64,000 bases of DNA from Desulforamulus aeronauticus DSM 10349 (GCF_900142375.1 NZ_FRAR01000018.1:1-64000), one strand, 5' to 3'. Counted from the first letter of the stretch, positions 33,959 to 44,340 are shown. The notes: generated by a model from the letters alone, not told the origin. Numbers and translations are program-made.

Positions 33959-34414
33959 TTAATTCCCCCGCAGAAATCTTCTTTTTCCTATCCCTCTGCC
34001 ACCTTTGGGTAAGTTTACACCAATGATGCCCCCCACAGTACCCAATAAGGCCAAGGCCACAGTCATTAATACCGGGTCTACTACTATCGGTAGCCCCAGC
34101 AGTGCACCTGCGACTACCAACACCATACCGTAGATCATACCAGTAAAACCGCCGTGCTGCCAGCCCCGAATACTGGCTGCCACTCCCGCTCCCGCTCCTC
34201 CAAAGGCTGCCGAAGCCATAATCGTTACCATAATTACATAATTAAAATCATACACCGGCTGGTTCGTTAGGGCTACCACAAAACCCAACACCAAAAAGAC
34301 CATCACTGTTGCACTAAGAGCCCGTACTAACCCTATCCCCACCGCCCCCTTTTTAAAGGGCTTGTCCCCTCTTTGGTTATGCTTATTCCAGCACACAAAG
34401 GTCAATCTACCCAT
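33959..34414 (-). CDS. TIGR04086 family membrane protein
   Basis: A 151-residue integral membrane protein with four hydrophobic segments (about 28-50, 58-82, 92-112, 114-135), each rich in Gly and Ala. The TIGR04086 family is found in Clostridia and Bacilli, some of it near yajC/secDF, and has no proven role. The ATG follows AAAGGAGG. It is a single gene with a basic, Arg/Lys-rich C-terminal tail. Confidence 0.75.
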   Translation of the reverse strand: MGRLTFVCWNKHNQRGDKPFKKGAVGIGLVRALSATVMVFLVLGFVVALTNQPVYDFNYVIMVTIMASAAFGGAGAGVAASIRGWQHGGFTGMIYGMVLVVAGALLGLPIVVDPVLMTVALALLGTVGGIIGVNLPKGGRGIGKRRFLRGN

Positions 34415-34535
34415 AACAGGACCTCCTTTAAAATAGATTCTCTCATCATATGTATGCCGTAGGTTAAAAAATATGCAAAAACATCCAATTAAATAACCAA
34501 TTCCTGGTCATTTTTCACTTTCCAAAAACATAAAA

Positions 34536-34667
34536 ATTCTATTGACGAAAGTATAAGCTACTGCTGCCGCCTGCTTGTGCCCTATAGGGTACGTCTAAAA
34601 ACTTGGTGCACCCTGTAGGGCATAACCTAATAAAGGTCACAGGCAAGTAAGCCAAGTTTTTCTAATT
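34536..34667. repeat. R1 repeat, copy d, enlarged by a nested palindrome
   Basis: It opens with the R1 leader TTGACGAAAGTATAAG and closes with GCCAAGTTTTTCTAATT, but the middle holds an extra palindrome TGCCCTATAGGGT...ACCCTGTAGGGCA (about 34577-34622). It is roughly 130 bp, nearly twice the normal size. The gap 34415-34719 holds no gene otherwise. Confidence 0.7.
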
Positions 34668-34719
34668 AAATTAGCTAAATAGTAATACTACAGAATTACA
34701 AATAGGGGAGTTGGTTCTT

Positions 34720-35817
34720 TTGCGAAAACGATGGAAGTGGTTACCATTGATCTTACTGCTAACCGCTGCAGCAGGCTTGGTCACCTACGGTGTGAATACT
34801 TATTTATTGTGGAGTGTAGATAAAAATAAGTCCGATCGCATTAGAGTGGTGGAGGCAACCCCTTCCTTACTGGCCCTGCCCCACTATATTGCTCTGGCTC
34901 AGGGTTTTTACCGAGAACAAGAACTGGAAGTTATTTCCTCAACTCTACCGGAAACCAAAGAGGAGAATTTTAAACTGACCGCCCAGGGTGATGTGCTACT
35001 GGGGGATTTGAATCGTTTCCTTTTTACTAGCCCTCTAGGAACCGGAGCAAAGTTGGTGTGTTTTGCAAGTTTAGCCCGGCGGGACGGCACCTTTCTTTTA
35101 AGCCGTCCGGAGGCCGAAGTCTTTTCCTGGGACAAGATGAAAAGAAAAAGCATTTTAGGAGATGCCCCAGATAGTCAGTCTAACATTATTCTTGAGGAAG
35201 CCCTACGGAAAAACAAATTGACCTTGCAGCACCAGGTTATTATTATTCAAAATTTACCAGAAAAATTAAAACAAGGAGCCTTTCAAGCCGGAGTAGGGCA
35301 TTATGTACAAATGTCCGAGCCCTTGGCAACTTTAACGGAACAGCAAGGGGCAGGTAAAATTGCGATTCCCCTGGGTTCGGTGGTAGAACCCATTCCTTCC
35401 TTGGTTTTCCTGGCTCCTGCAGAATATCTAAAAGAGCATAGCCATAAATACCAAAAATTAGTAAACGGTCTTTGTAAGGCTATGTTGTGGCTGGATTATC
35501 ATACTTCAGCCGAAGCCGCTCGGGTAACAGCACCCTATTTTCCAGATTTGGCTGAACAAACCCTCGTTAATACAATAGAAAGATACAAAAAAATGGGACT
35601 TTGGGATAAAACACCCGTTATTCATGAGCAAGACTATCAAAATTTGCAAAATTATGTTAGGAGAGCTGGTGAGCTGACCAACCCGGTGGCTTATCAGGAC
35701 GGGGTACAGAATAAATACGCTAAAAAAGCTGTTCAGACCGTAAAGTACATCCCACCAGATCAACAACCAAAGAAAAAAAACTTGTGGGAAAGGGTGAAGA
35801 GCCTGGATTTTAAGTAG
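34720..35817 (+). CDS. Orphan NMT1/SsuA-like substrate-binding protein
   Basis: A 365-residue extracytoplasmic binding protein with a non-cleaved-looking N-terminal membrane anchor (about 5-28, no lipobox). The fold family is NMT1/THI5/SsuA: ALPHYIALAQGFYREQELEV is the typical opening, followed by a DVLLGDLNRFL region in the place of the usual G-x-x-D/E motif. No permease or ATPase lies next to it. The TTG at 34720 lies eight nt after GGGGAG. It may feed a distant transporter or act in sensing. The ligand is unknown; a sulfonate, pyrimidine or nitrate-type compound is usual for the family. Confidence 0.75.
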   Translation: MRKRWKWLPLILLLTAAAGLVTYGVNTYLLWSVDKNKSDRIRVVEATPSLLALPHYIALAQGFYREQELEVISSTLPETKEENFKLTAQGDVLLGDLNRFLFTSPLGTGAKLVCFASLARRDGTFLLSRPEAEVFSWDKMKRKSILGDAPDSQSNIILEEALRKNKLTLQHQVIIIQNLPEKLKQGAFQAGVGHYVQMSEPLATLTEQQGAGKIAIPLGSVVEPIPSLVFLAPAEYLKEHSHKYQKLVNGLCKAMLWLDYHTSAEAARVTAPYFPDLAEQTLVNTIERYKKMGLWDKTPVIHEQDYQNLQNYVRRAGELTNPVAYQDGVQNKYAKKAVQTVKYIPPDQQPKKKNLWERVKSLDFK

Positions 35818-36013
35818 AAGTGCCCAAACATATCATAACAATGTAGCTTTGGGACAGAATAATACTAACTATCAGCATTTGGGGGATCTTGGCCTTAGAC
35901 CGTAAGCCGTAAAACAATATAGAGGGCTGAAACTAACATATAGATTTTGTTAGAGACAATCCTGAGTTTTTCTAACAAGGTCTATGCTACGGCTAAATAC
36001 AGGAGGTGCTTTC

Positions 36014-37120
36014 TTGCGGGTTGCTATTATCGGGGCTGGTATCGCAGGACTGGCCTGTGCCCACGAACTAGAAAGGCATGGTATCTATCCTGATATTTTT
36101 GAAGAGCGTTCCCGCTGCGGAGAGCTCTTTTCCCATGTGGCAGGTTTAATGCAATTAATGAACCGACCGGTACGCGATCAATTAAAGTGGTTAAAAAATG
36201 AATATAATTTAAATTTAAAACCTCTGACTAAATGGTACACCACCACCATGCATTCAAACAAAGTAACCAGGATGGTCAAATCCAAACATTTTGGTTACTT
36301 CTTCGAACGGGGTCAGGGAGAGTTTTCTTTGGAAACTCAGCTGTTCAATAGTATTAAAAGCCCTATTAACTTTAATTGCCGGGCCAACTATTCTGAATTG
36401 GTCCAGGAGTACGATTATGTAGTGATCGCCAACGGCAGCAAAGATGTGGCAGCCACCCTGGGGATTTGGAAAGACATCTTTACTACCATGGTTCGTGGGG
36501 CTATTGTGCTCGGGGATTTTGACCCCCATGAACTGATTATGTGGGTAAACAACGATTACGCTTTAGGAGCTTATGCCTATTTAACACCCTTTAACAAAAA
36601 CCGAGCTAGTCTTACACTTATCCATGCCAATGCCTCCATAGAAGAAATGGAAAGACATTGGATAACCTTTTTAAAAAGAGAAAATCTTACTTATCAAATT
36701 GTAGAAGATTTCTTACTGGCCCACGTTGCCGGTACAGTTTACCCGCACCAAGTAGGCAACCTTTTACTGGTAGGGATTGCCGGGGGCTTCATGGAATCCT
36801 TTCTAGGCTTCGGAGCAATATCTTCCTTACGTAGTGGAATATTTGCAGGACAGGCTCTGGCTAAAAACATTCCTTTTGCTAAGCTGGTCAAAAATTTGGA
36901 TTTGGAGATGCAACGCTCGGTACGCCTACGGGAAATTCTCAATACTATGAGGAATGAAGATTACGACCACCTTATTGCCAGTGCTACCCTACCCGGGCTT
37001 AGTCAATTAATTTATAATACAAATATCCCTGTTTTCCAATACACCGGATCTTTTTTCGAGCTTATTAGAGGCGCGGTGGATTGGAGTAAGAAGAGTATCT
37101 TACCTCCTAAAAAGAAATAG
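36014..37120 (+). CDS. FAD-dependent oxidoreductase, geranylgeranyl-reductase-like
   Basis: A 368-residue flavoprotein. The N-terminal dinucleotide-binding motif is GAGIAGLACAHELERHG followed by an acidic FEE that binds the FAD ribose, and the later GNLLLVGIAGGFMESFLGFG contains the second FAD contact (a DA/G-x-x-G-like loop). The middle part is unlike common monooxygenases. The TTG at 36014 lies seven nt after AGGAGG. The neighbouring orphan binding protein, 196 bp upstream, is on the same strand and could share a transcript. The substrate is not recognised. Confidence 0.75.
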   Translation: MRVAIIGAGIAGLACAHELERHGIYPDIFEERSRCGELFSHVAGLMQLMNRPVRDQLKWLKNEYNLNLKPLTKWYTTTMHSNKVTRMVKSKHFGYFFERGQGEFSLETQLFNSIKSPINFNCRANYSELVQEYDYVVIANGSKDVAATLGIWKDIFTTMVRGAIVLGDFDPHELIMWVNNDYALGAYAYLTPFNKNRASLTLIHANASIEEMERHWITFLKRENLTYQIVEDFLLAHVAGTVYPHQVGNLLLVGIAGGFMESFLGFGAISSLRSGIFAGQALAKNIPFAKLVKNLDLEMQRSVRLREILNTMRNEDYDHLIASATLPGLSQLIYNTNIPVFQYTGSFFELIRGAVDWSKKSILPPKKK

Positions 37121-37160
37121 TACCTTAGAGCGGGAAGTTCCAGAAACAAACAGTATAAAT

Positions 37161-37190
37161 AAAGCCGGAGAATTAAGCTTCTCCGGCTTT
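37161..37190. terminator. Bidirectional terminator between the FAD gene and gerB
   Basis: AAAGCCGGAGAA, a short loop, TTCTCCGGCTTT forms a near-perfect hairpin. The arm on the right is part of the last codons of gerB. Confidence 0.88.
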
Positions 37191-38279
37191 TGGCTGCCGT
37201 TTCGGATAACCCTGTATTTTAGCCAGTAGGTATAGCAATAAAGGAATCCCTAGGCTGAGGATTAACAGCAGGATCGTCAGGGGGATACCCAACAACATCC
37301 TGATATAAGGAACATCCACAATCTTTACATTGGCTAGAATAAGGATTACTATCCCATAGAGCCACAGTACTGGTCGGTAATTTTTAAAACCGAATAAATC
37401 TCTGGTAAGAGAAGCCGCTCCAAAACTATAGGCACAAGTGAAAATAAAAAGACCACTGTACCAAATACCTATCATAAAGGCGTCCAAACGGCTGAGAAAT
37501 CCAATGTCTATATTACGAATTATTGCCAGGGCAGGAAGCAGCGTAATGGCTGTCAGTTTTGGACCAAACAGAGCAACGGCACTGGTGCCAGCCAACAGAG
37601 CCAAGCCAATGACGAAAAAAACGGGTAATCCCCATACTACTAACTTCTCCTGTTTGTTGACATAGGGCATCAGGGCCAAAATCAGTATGGCATAGCACAA
37701 CTTAGAGGCAGTTAACAGGGTCCCCTTCAGGACAGGCAAGTAACCCTTTTCAAAAACCGGTAGGTATTCTCTAAAGTCAATGTCAACAATGTTTAAAGCA
37801 ACAACGGCAAACAGCAGGAATAAACCAAGGGGAAATAATACTTCATTCATCCGGGCTGGTACTGAAATGCCCAAAGAAGTTACATACATAGCTGGAATAA
37901 GTATCACCAAATGCCAGATATAAGGCGGACTCTCCGGCTTAAAGGCTGAACCCATAATAACGGAGAACTGGACCACCATGAAGATACAAAGTAGAATAAA
38001 ACTGGTAATATAAAATAGGGTAAGTAGCCCCCCTAGGTATTTTCCCAAGAGTTTCCTATTAAAAACTGCCAGGGATTGCTGTGGAAATAGCAAAGTTAAC
38101 AGCAGAATGACACGGTAAATAAGATAACCAAGCACCGGTGCCATCAGGGCGCATATCCAGGCATCCCGCCCGGCAATTTGTGCTACCTGAGCCGGCAAAA
38201 ATATATCCACCGTTGCTAAAATACAAGTAAGAAAAAGGAAGACCATTTGTTTAGGACTAATCCTATCTTCTTTACTCAC
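37173..38279 (-). CDS. Spore germination protein GerAB/YndE family permease
   Basis: A B subunit of a GerA-type germinant receptor, 368 aa with about ten membrane segments, of the amino-acid/polyamine permease-like family. It starts SKEDRISPKQMVFLFLTCIL as usual for GerAB. It may bind the germinant or form the channel in the spore inner membrane. The GTG overlaps the C subunit gene by 8 bp. It is the last gene in an A-C-B operon. Confidence 0.92.
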   Translation of the reverse strand: MSKEDRISPKQMVFLFLTCILATVDIFLPAQVAQIAGRDAWICALMAPVLGYLIYRVILLLTLLFPQQSLAVFNRKLLGKYLGGLLTLFYITSFILLCIFMVVQFSVIMGSAFKPESPPYIWHLVILIPAMYVTSLGISVPARMNEVLFPLGLFLLFAVVALNIVDIDFREYLPVFEKGYLPVLKGTLLTASKLCYAILILALMPYVNKQEKLVVWGLPVFFVIGLALLAGTSAVALFGPKLTAITLLPALAIIRNIDIGFLSRLDAFMIGIWYSGLFIFTCAYSFGAASLTRDLFGFKNYRPVLWLYGIVILILANVKIVDVPYIRMLLGIPLTILLLILSLGIPLLLYLLAKIQGYPKRQPKAGEA

Positions 38280-39453
38280 TTTCCGATCCTCCTAAATGGT
38301 TGAAAGTTAATAGCCCTGTACGTTCTATTTTTGCCTTTACCGACACCTTAATGGCTACGTCCGGAAAAACTTTCTCCGACCATTCCTTTTGCACAGCTTG
38401 CCAGGTCTCTGGATAAGCCAGTTGCAATTCTCTACCCAAACTAAAAAAATCCGCTTTCATTTCTTGAGATTTTTGGATACTTTTTTCAACTTCCTGGGCT
38501 AACACATGACTTGCCGCCTGTTCCGTGGCTTGAATAAATTTCTCTTCTTGAATATTGGTCGGCTGGCCAATCTCCCCATAGTTCAGTTCAGACTGCAGTT
38601 CGATTAAGAAAGAGATCTCCCCTTGGTTTACCTGGGGGATAATTTTTGCCTCGTGACCAATTTCCTCCAGTGATATCAGTTCATCCTCAACCTTAACTAC
38701 AACAATACCGTGTGTTTTTTGACGTTTTACCCACAGGTAGCCTCTGGTCTCTTCACCACTTAGGACGTCAATCATTTTATCTTTTTTGACAACCACCGCC
38801 CGGGTTGCATGGAGCTGATCTGAGACCGCCGGTGACTGGGTTTTAAGATGCGGTTTGTCAATGCTTACCAGTGGTATCACGTAGTTACTATCATCCGCTA
38901 GATAATCACGGAAAACATCGGATAATTTCATGGGAAAGGTGGTGCCATGTCTTTTTAATCCCAAATCTAACAGTACCTTAAGATTGATCAGCGGCACATT
39001 TTCTGCTTGACTTTCTAAAGTTACAAACTGATCCGGCTTTTCATCTGTGACCATAAGGTAGGCAGTTTCCCTGATTTCATAATCTCGACATAGAAAATCC
39101 AGTACGCTAAAAAAACCGTGCTGGGCCAGTCGCTCGGTGATCACATAAACATAACAGTGAGCCCAGAATAGTCTTTTGCCACTATCTTTAGCTGCATCCC
39201 GAATCGCCTGAAAAAAAGTCTTGCCTTCCCCCTGAAACAGCAAAAAGGAGGTTTTCCCCCGGGTTCCTCCGTCTTTATTAAAGGCACCTGGGGCTGCCAC
39301 CTGAACATAGACAATGTATTTCCCTTGCTGGGGGTCATAATCGATCATCGCCCCCAAAACCATGTTCAGGTCACTGATGTCTCGGTGTTCTACACAACCT
39401 GTACAGACTAGAGAAATTATTAGCAGCATGCCAACCAAAAAGTTTCTCATCAT
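38272..39453 (-). CDS. Ger(x)C family germination lipoprotein
   Basis: A C subunit of the receptor, 393 aa. The signal peptide ends in a lipobox LVCTGC (Cys about 20), and the mature part carries GerAC features: the N-terminal RDISDLNMVLGAMIDYD, an LLFQGEGKTFFQAIRDA segment, and a C-terminal domain with alternating lysine/glutamate. It anchors to the outer face of the inner spore membrane. The ATG overlaps the gerA stop by 4 bp. Confidence 0.92.
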   Translation of the reverse strand: MMRNFLVGMLLIISLVCTGCVEHRDISDLNMVLGAMIDYDPQQGKYIVYVQVAAPGAFNKDGGTRGKTSFLLFQGEGKTFFQAIRDAAKDSGKRLFWAHCYVYVITERLAQHGFFSVLDFLCRDYEIRETAYLMVTDEKPDQFVTLESQAENVPLINLKVLLDLGLKRHGTTFPMKLSDVFRDYLADDSNYVIPLVSIDKPHLKTQSPAVSDQLHATRAVVVKKDKMIDVLSGEETRGYLWVKRQKTHGIVVVKVEDELISLEEIGHEAKIIPQVNQGEISFLIELQSELNYGEIGQPTNIQEEKFIQATEQAASHVLAQEVEKSIQKSQEMKADFFSLGRELQLAYPETWQAVQKEWSEKVFPDVAIKVSVKAKIERTGLLTFNHLGGSESE

Positions 39454-41015
39454 TCCAGAGGGTTCCCTCCTGGTCTTAGTTCAATATCCCCGGTCCGGTC
39501 GGGGTCCATGTCAGGAACACTTTGGGGCCGATTGATCATAGCCCAGCGTGGGAAGCGAAAAATCGTATCCTTCAAATCCTTTACCTGCAGGGGAGTAAAG
39601 GGTGCCATATAGGGTACCCCAAAGGAAGTAAGGGATACCATATGACCCCAGATCATTAACAGACCACCCACTAGTCCAGGAATTCCCAGCAGACCGGCAG
39701 CAATAATTAAAGGAAACCGCAGCAAACGCATGGGAATGGAGGCATGGTAATCAGGAATGGCGAAGGAAGCAATACCTGTAAAAGCCACTACAATAACAAT
39801 ACTGGGTGAAACCAAACCTGCCTGTACCGCCGACTGACCAATAACCAAGGCTCCTACTATACTGACCGCCTGTCCCACCGCTTTAGGCAACCGAATACCA
39901 GCCTCCCGTAAGATTTCAAAGGTAAACTCCATTGCCAAAGCCTCGATTAAGGGCGGAAAGGGGATCCCTTCCCGACCCGCCAGGATACTTAGGGCCAGAA
40001 TGGTTGGCATCATCTCCCAGTGATGGGTAATCAGTGCAATATAGAACGATGGTAATAGTAGCGTGACCAGTACAGCAAAATAACGGATGAAACGAAGAAA
40101 GCTACCATAATAAAAAGTTTGGTAATAATCATCCCCTGCTTGTAAAAACATAGCAAAGGACACCGGCATCACCGAAATAAAGGGAAAGTTATCAATGAAA
40201 ACAGCAATCCGCCCCTCCAAAAGGCAAGCAACAATTTTCTCTGGTCTTTCACTTTTCATAATCGTTGAAAAGGGTGTCCATTTATTGTCCTTGATGTACT
40301 CTTGTAGATATTCGGGGGAGAACATGCCATCAATTTCAATGGTATTAATTCTTCTCTTTACTTCCGCTAAAATCCCAGGATCTGCTATACCCTCAATATA
40401 TCCTACCACCACCCGGGCTCGCTCCCTAGTCCCCACAGTCATATTCTCAAAGCGCAAATTACTGTCTCGAATGCGTCTTCTGACTAAGGTCAGGTTATCT
40501 GCTACATTCTCGACAAAAGCATCCTTTGGACCCTCTATATTCACTTGCGTATCAGATTTTTCGATAGCTCTGGTTTTCCAGCCTATGGTGGCCGCAATAA
40601 TGGCTCGATCGGAACCCGCCAAAAAGATAGCCGTGTTGCCATAGGAAATGTCATTAGTGATTTTGTTAAAATCCGAGGTAATTGAAACTTTAGCCACAGC
40701 AATTACTGTCTGGGACAACACCTTAACATCCTGCACCAGTTCCTGGGGGGCTTCCTGAAGCTTAGCAATAATCCCCTCGTTGAGTACCGCTGTATCAGCC
40801 ATGTTATCAATATAGACCACCAGAGCAGGTTTTGTCCCTTCGCCGGTAACAACCTTACGCAAAACAAGATCGGAGGTATTGCCAAAACATTGCTTAAATT
40901 GTTCCAGCACCTTATCCAGGTTAGCACTAACCCGTTGCTTTTGTTGGTGCCCCCCTACTGACGGTTTCTTCTGGGCTGAGGGTAATATCTTCTTCAGCAA
41001 TCTCTTAAACAACAT
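39450..41015 (-). CDS. Spore germination protein GerA family
   Basis: An A subunit of a germinant receptor, 521 aa. A soluble N-terminal domain (about 30-285) with NDISYGNTAIFLAGSDRA and SFRRRIRDS-like RRRIRDSNLRFE is followed by about five membrane segments and a short tail. Family motifs LEGRIAVFIDNFPF and GREGIPFPPLIEALAME are intact. The ATG lies eight nt after GGAG. It is the first gene of the operon; the germinant cannot be predicted. Confidence 0.95.
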   Translation of the reverse strand: MLFKRLLKKILPSAQKKPSVGGHQQKQRVSANLDKVLEQFKQCFGNTSDLVLRKVVTGEGTKPALVVYIDNMADTAVLNEGIIAKLQEAPQELVQDVKVLSQTVIAVAKVSITSDFNKITNDISYGNTAIFLAGSDRAIIAATIGWKTRAIEKSDTQVNIEGPKDAFVENVADNLTLVRRRIRDSNLRFENMTVGTRERARVVVGYIEGIADPGILAEVKRRINTIEIDGMFSPEYLQEYIKDNKWTPFSTIMKSERPEKIVACLLEGRIAVFIDNFPFISVMPVSFAMFLQAGDDYYQTFYYGSFLRFIRYFAVLVTLLLPSFYIALITHHWEMMPTILALSILAGREGIPFPPLIEALAMEFTFEILREAGIRLPKAVGQAVSIVGALVIGQSAVQAGLVSPSIVIVVAFTGIASFAIPDYHASIPMRLLRFPLIIAAGLLGIPGLVGGLLMIWGHMVSLTSFGVPYMAPFTPLQVKDLKDTIFRFPRWAMINRPQSVPDMDPDRTGDIELRPGGNPLE

Positions 41016-41133
41016 AGTGGATGCTCCGTGATTGTGACATATCCTTTAGGTTCCCACAAAATTGGTATTTTATTAATTTTTGGCAAAAAAATCACCTTAG
41101 TCTGTAAGCCATAGGCTCCCTACAATAGCAAAA

Positions 41134-41166
41134 CAAGGGAGTGGCGCAAAATGCGCCACTCCCTTG
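41134..41166 (-). terminator. Terminator after ysxC (R3 hairpin)
   Basis: CAAGGGAGTGGCGCA, a 3-nt loop and the exact complement TGCGCCACTCCCTTG, then TTTTGC on the minus strand. It is the cleanest example of the R3 GTGGCGCA hairpin. Confidence 0.88.
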
Positions 41167-41180
41167 CTGATACTTCTTGT

Positions 41181-41777
41181 TTATGCTTCTTTACTATGTA
41201 CCCACTCCTGCAACACTGCCAGCACATCCTCTTTTCCCCGTCCGGTTTCCGCCGAAAAAGGGATCAGTCTGTGCTCTGGGGCCAAGGGCAACGTTTTTTT
41301 AATAACGGATTGCTGCTTGGCCCATTGGTTGTTGGAGAGTTTGTCAATTTTGGTGGCAACCACCACTGCGGAAATACCGTAATGCACCAGCCATTGGTAC
41401 ATCTGTATATCCTGAGCGGTGGGAGTATGCCGGCAATCCAAGAGAAGGACAACCCCTTTTAAGGGTTCCCTGTTCTTCAAGTAGCCCTCAATCATCTTAC
41501 CCCACGTATCTTTTACCTCCCCCGGTACCCGGGCAAAGCCGTAGCCCGGTAAGTCCACCAGGAGGAAGGTGTCATTAATAGTAAAAAAGTTGATTAGCTG
41601 CGTACGCCCCGGGGTTTTACTGGTACGGGCTAATCCCCTGCGATTCACCAGCTTATTGATAAGAGAGGACTTCCCTACGTTAGAGCGACCCACAAAGGCC
41701 ACCTCAGGCAAATTCCCCGGGGGATATCCCCCGGGGTTTACTGCACTGGTTACAAATTCGGCGGAGACTATTTTCAC
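41181..41777 (-). CDS. ysxC: Ribosome biogenesis GTPase YsxC/EngB
   Basis: A small GTPase (198 aa) needed for 50S maturation. It has G1 [10 protein letters not shown], the G2 region [11 protein letters not shown]3 DLPGYGFA and G4 TKIDK. The GTG overlaps the lon stop by 4 bp, with AGGAGG about 15 nt upstream inside lon. The order tig-clpP-clpX-lonB-lon-ysxC matches that of Bacillus apart from the position of clpP. Confidence 0.95.
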   Translation of the reverse strand: MKIVSAEFVTSAVNPGGYPPGNLPEVAFVGRSNVGKSSLINKLVNRRGLARTSKTPGRTQLINFFTINDTFLLVDLPGYGFARVPGEVKDTWGKMIEGYLKNREPLKGVVLLLDCRHTPTAQDIQMYQWLVHYGISAVVVATKIDKLSNNQWAKQQSVIKKTLPLAPEHRLIPFSAETGRGKEDVLAVLQEWVHSKEA

Positions 41778-44200
41778 GACGGTAACTGGGTTCCTCCTTG
41801 CTGAATCTCCTGGTGGTCTACCGGAGTGAAGTGGGGATTATCCAGCATCGCTGCTTTGGGTTCCACCACCGGAGTATCCACTATATCCTTCTCCAGCAGG
41901 GCAATCTCCAATACTTCATCTAAGTGTTCTACCAGATTGAAATCCAGATGCTTTTTGATGTTGGCCGGAATATCTTCCAAATCCTTTTTATTATCTCGCG
42001 GTAAGATGATCACCTTAATACCCGCTCTATGAGCAGCCATAACCTTTTCCTTAATGCCACCCACCGGCAAAACACGACCCCGCAGAGTAATCTCCCCAGT
42101 CATGGCCACATCGTGGCGCACTTTGCGGCAGGTCAAGACTGAAGCCATGGCCGTAGCCATTGTGATACCCGCGGAAGGACCATCTTTGGGAATGGCTCCT
42201 TCGGGAATATGAATGTGCATATCCCATTTTTCAAACAGTTCTTGATCGATACCTAAGTCCTGGGCTCGGCTACGTACGTAACTATAGCCTGCCTGAGCAG
42301 ATTCCTTCATGACATCACCCAGTTTACCGGTAAGAGTCATCCGGCCGGTGCCTTTGTAGGTGGTTACTTCAATTACTAACGTATCGCCACCAACTTCGGT
42401 CCAAGCCATACCAGTAACGGTACCCACTTCATCATTTTGCTCAGCTACCCCATAACGGTAACGGGGGATACCCAAGAACTGCTCTAGGTTTTGAGCGGTA
42501 ATCTTCACCTTTTCCGTTTCCCCTGCCACAATTTTCTTAGCAGTTTTGCGGCAAAGTGCTGCAATTTTGCGTTCCAGGTTCCGCACACCGGATTCCCGGG
42601 TATACTCACGGATCACCTTGAGAACAGTGTTGTCAGAAACAGAAATCATTTCTTCAGTCAGGCCATGATCTTTAATTTGCTTGGGCACCAGATGGCGCTT
42701 GGCAATCTGCAGCTTCTCTTCTTCAGTATACCCAGAAATTTGAATTACTTCCATCCGATCCAGCAAAGGACGGGGAATGGACCACATATTATTGGCAGTA
42801 GTGATAAACATTACATTGGATAAATCAAAGGCAGTCTCAATGTAGTGATCACTAAAGGTGTTGTTTTGTTCAGGGTCTAGAACTTCTAACAAGGCAGAGG
42901 ACGGATCACCTCGGAAATCACTGGCCATTTTATCGATCTCATCCAGCAGGAAGACCGGGTTCTTAGAGCCGGCCGTACGCATCCCCTGAATCACCCGTCC
43001 GGGCATAGCCCCCACATAGGTCCGGCGGTGTCCGCGAATTTCTGCTTCGTCCCGCACGCCCCCCAGTGAAATACGGATAAACTTACGATCCAAAGCTCGG
43101 GCAATGGAACGCCCCAAGGAAGTTTTGCCCACCCCCGGAGGTCCCACCAAGCAGAGAATGGGGCCTTTCATCTTCTTGGCTAGCTTGCGGATAGCCAGAT
43201 ACTCAATGATTCTTTCTTTAGGATCTTTTAAGCCATAGTGATCGGCTTCTAAGACCGCTTCTGCACCATTAATATCCAAGCGATCCCGGGTGCTCTTACT
43301 CCAAGGCAAAGCCAACATCCAATCTAAGTAGTTGCGCACTACAGCGGCCTCAGCCGCCATTGGCGGCATTTTTTCCAGGCGGTCTACCTCTTTTAGAGAC
43401 TTCTCTTCTGCCTCCTTTGGTAGTTTAGCCTTGGCAATCTTTTCTCTTAATTCTTCACATTCGGCCACCCGCTCATCCTTTTCACCCAATTCCTTTTGGA
43501 TGGCCTTCATCTGCTCTCGTAAGTAGTATTCCTTTTGGGTTTTTTCCATTTGCTTGCGAACCCGAATGCTGATTTTACGCTCCAATTCCACAATTTCCAA
43601 TTCTTTGGCCACAATACCGCAGAGCTTTTCCAGACGTTCCACGATATCTATAGCTTCCAGCATTCTTTGCTTATCCTCAATACGTAGGGTTAGGTGAGAG
43701 GCAATAATATCGGCCAAACGACCCGGTTCTTCCAGGTTTACCACAGAAACCACTGTTTCCGGGGGAATACGCTTGGAGAGTTTGACATACTGCTCAAACT
43801 GGTAAACCAAGCTACGCATAAAGGCTTCAATTTCGGCGTTTTTCTCGAACTCCTCAGAAAATTGTTCAATCTCCACCTTGAAATAGGGCTCTAAATTCTC
43901 GTATTTGTTAATTTTTGCCCTGGCTATGCCTTCTACTAAAACCCGAATAGTACCACCAGGAAGTTTCAAAAGCTGTTTCACTTCTGCTACGGTACCAACC
44001 TGATAAATATCCTCCACGGTAGGTTCATCTGTCTGAGCTTCCTTTTGGGTTGCCAGGAAGATCATTCTGTCGTTTACCATTGCTTCTTCAATGGCCTGCA
44101 CGGACTTCTCCCTGCCTACATCCAGGTGAATCACCATATAAGGAAAAACTAAAATGCCCCTCAGTGGAAGTAGGGGTAGAGTTTTTATTTCGGAATTCAC
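41774..44200 (-). CDS. lon: ATP-dependent protease Lon
   Basis: A AAA+ serine protease of 808 aa with an N-terminal LAN domain (1-200), helical spacer, the AAA+ module with [11 protein letters not shown] (about 356) and the protease domain. The catalytic Ser lies in [11 protein letters not shown] (about 678), and the dyad Lys in [14 protein letters not shown] (about 721). It degrades misfolded and regulatory proteins. The GTG start follows GAGGAGG. It lies downstream of lonB but has a separate leader and follows a terminator. Confidence 0.97.
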   Translation of the reverse strand: MNSEIKTLPLLPLRGILVFPYMVIHLDVGREKSVQAIEEAMVNDRMIFLATQKEAQTDEPTVEDIYQVGTVAEVKQLLKLPGGTIRVLVEGIARAKINKYENLEPYFKVEIEQFSEEFEKNAEIEAFMRSLVYQFEQYVKLSKRIPPETVVSVVNLEEPGRLADIIASHLTLRIEDKQRMLEAIDIVERLEKLCGIVAKELEIVELERKISIRVRKQMEKTQKEYYLREQMKAIQKELGEKDERVAECEELREKIAKAKLPKEAEEKSLKEVDRLEKMPPMAAEAAVVRNYLDWMLALPWSKSTRDRLDINGAEAVLEADHYGLKDPKERIIEYLAIRKLAKKMKGPILCLVGPPGVGKTSLGRSIARALDRKFIRISLGGVRDEAEIRGHRRTYVGAMPGRVIQGMRTAGSKNPVFLLDEIDKMASDFRGDPSSALLEVLDPEQNNTFSDHYIETAFDLSNVMFITTANNMWSIPRPLLDRMEVIQISGYTEEEKLQIAKRHLVPKQIKDHGLTEEMISVSDNTVLKVIREYTRESGVRNLERKIAALCRKTAKKIVAGETEKVKITAQNLEQFLGIPRYRYGVAEQNDEVGTVTGMAWTEVGGDTLVIEVTTYKGTGRMTLTGKLGDVMKESAQAGYSYVRSRAQDLGIDQELFEKWDMHIHIPEGAIPKDGPSAGITMATAMASVLTCRKVRHDVAMTGEITLRGRVLPVGGIKEKVMAAHRAGIKVIILPRDNKKDLEDIPANIKKHLDFNLVEHLDEVLEIALLEKDIVDTPVVEPKAAMLDNPHFTPVDHQEIQQGGTQLPS

Positions 44201-44315
44201 TGGCGCACCTCCTCATATCTACCTATATCATATGTTGATTGACTGGTTAATCAGAATACAGTAATAATATCATAAAAGGTTAAACCACTGCCACAACAAT
44301 AATTCCCAGGAATAG

Positions 44316-44340
44316 AAAAAACCCAGCAAGAGCTGGGTTG
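44316..44340 (-). terminator. Terminator between lonB and lon
   Basis: AACCCAGC, TCTT loop, GCTGGGTT and T4 on the minus strand. It lies 140 nt after the lonB stop and so separates the two lon genes. Confidence 0.85.

Noticed and set aside
40195-40644. A 149-codon frame antisense to the gerA gene
   Set aside because: It lies fully within a conserved gene and has a biased composition typical of an antisense frame.
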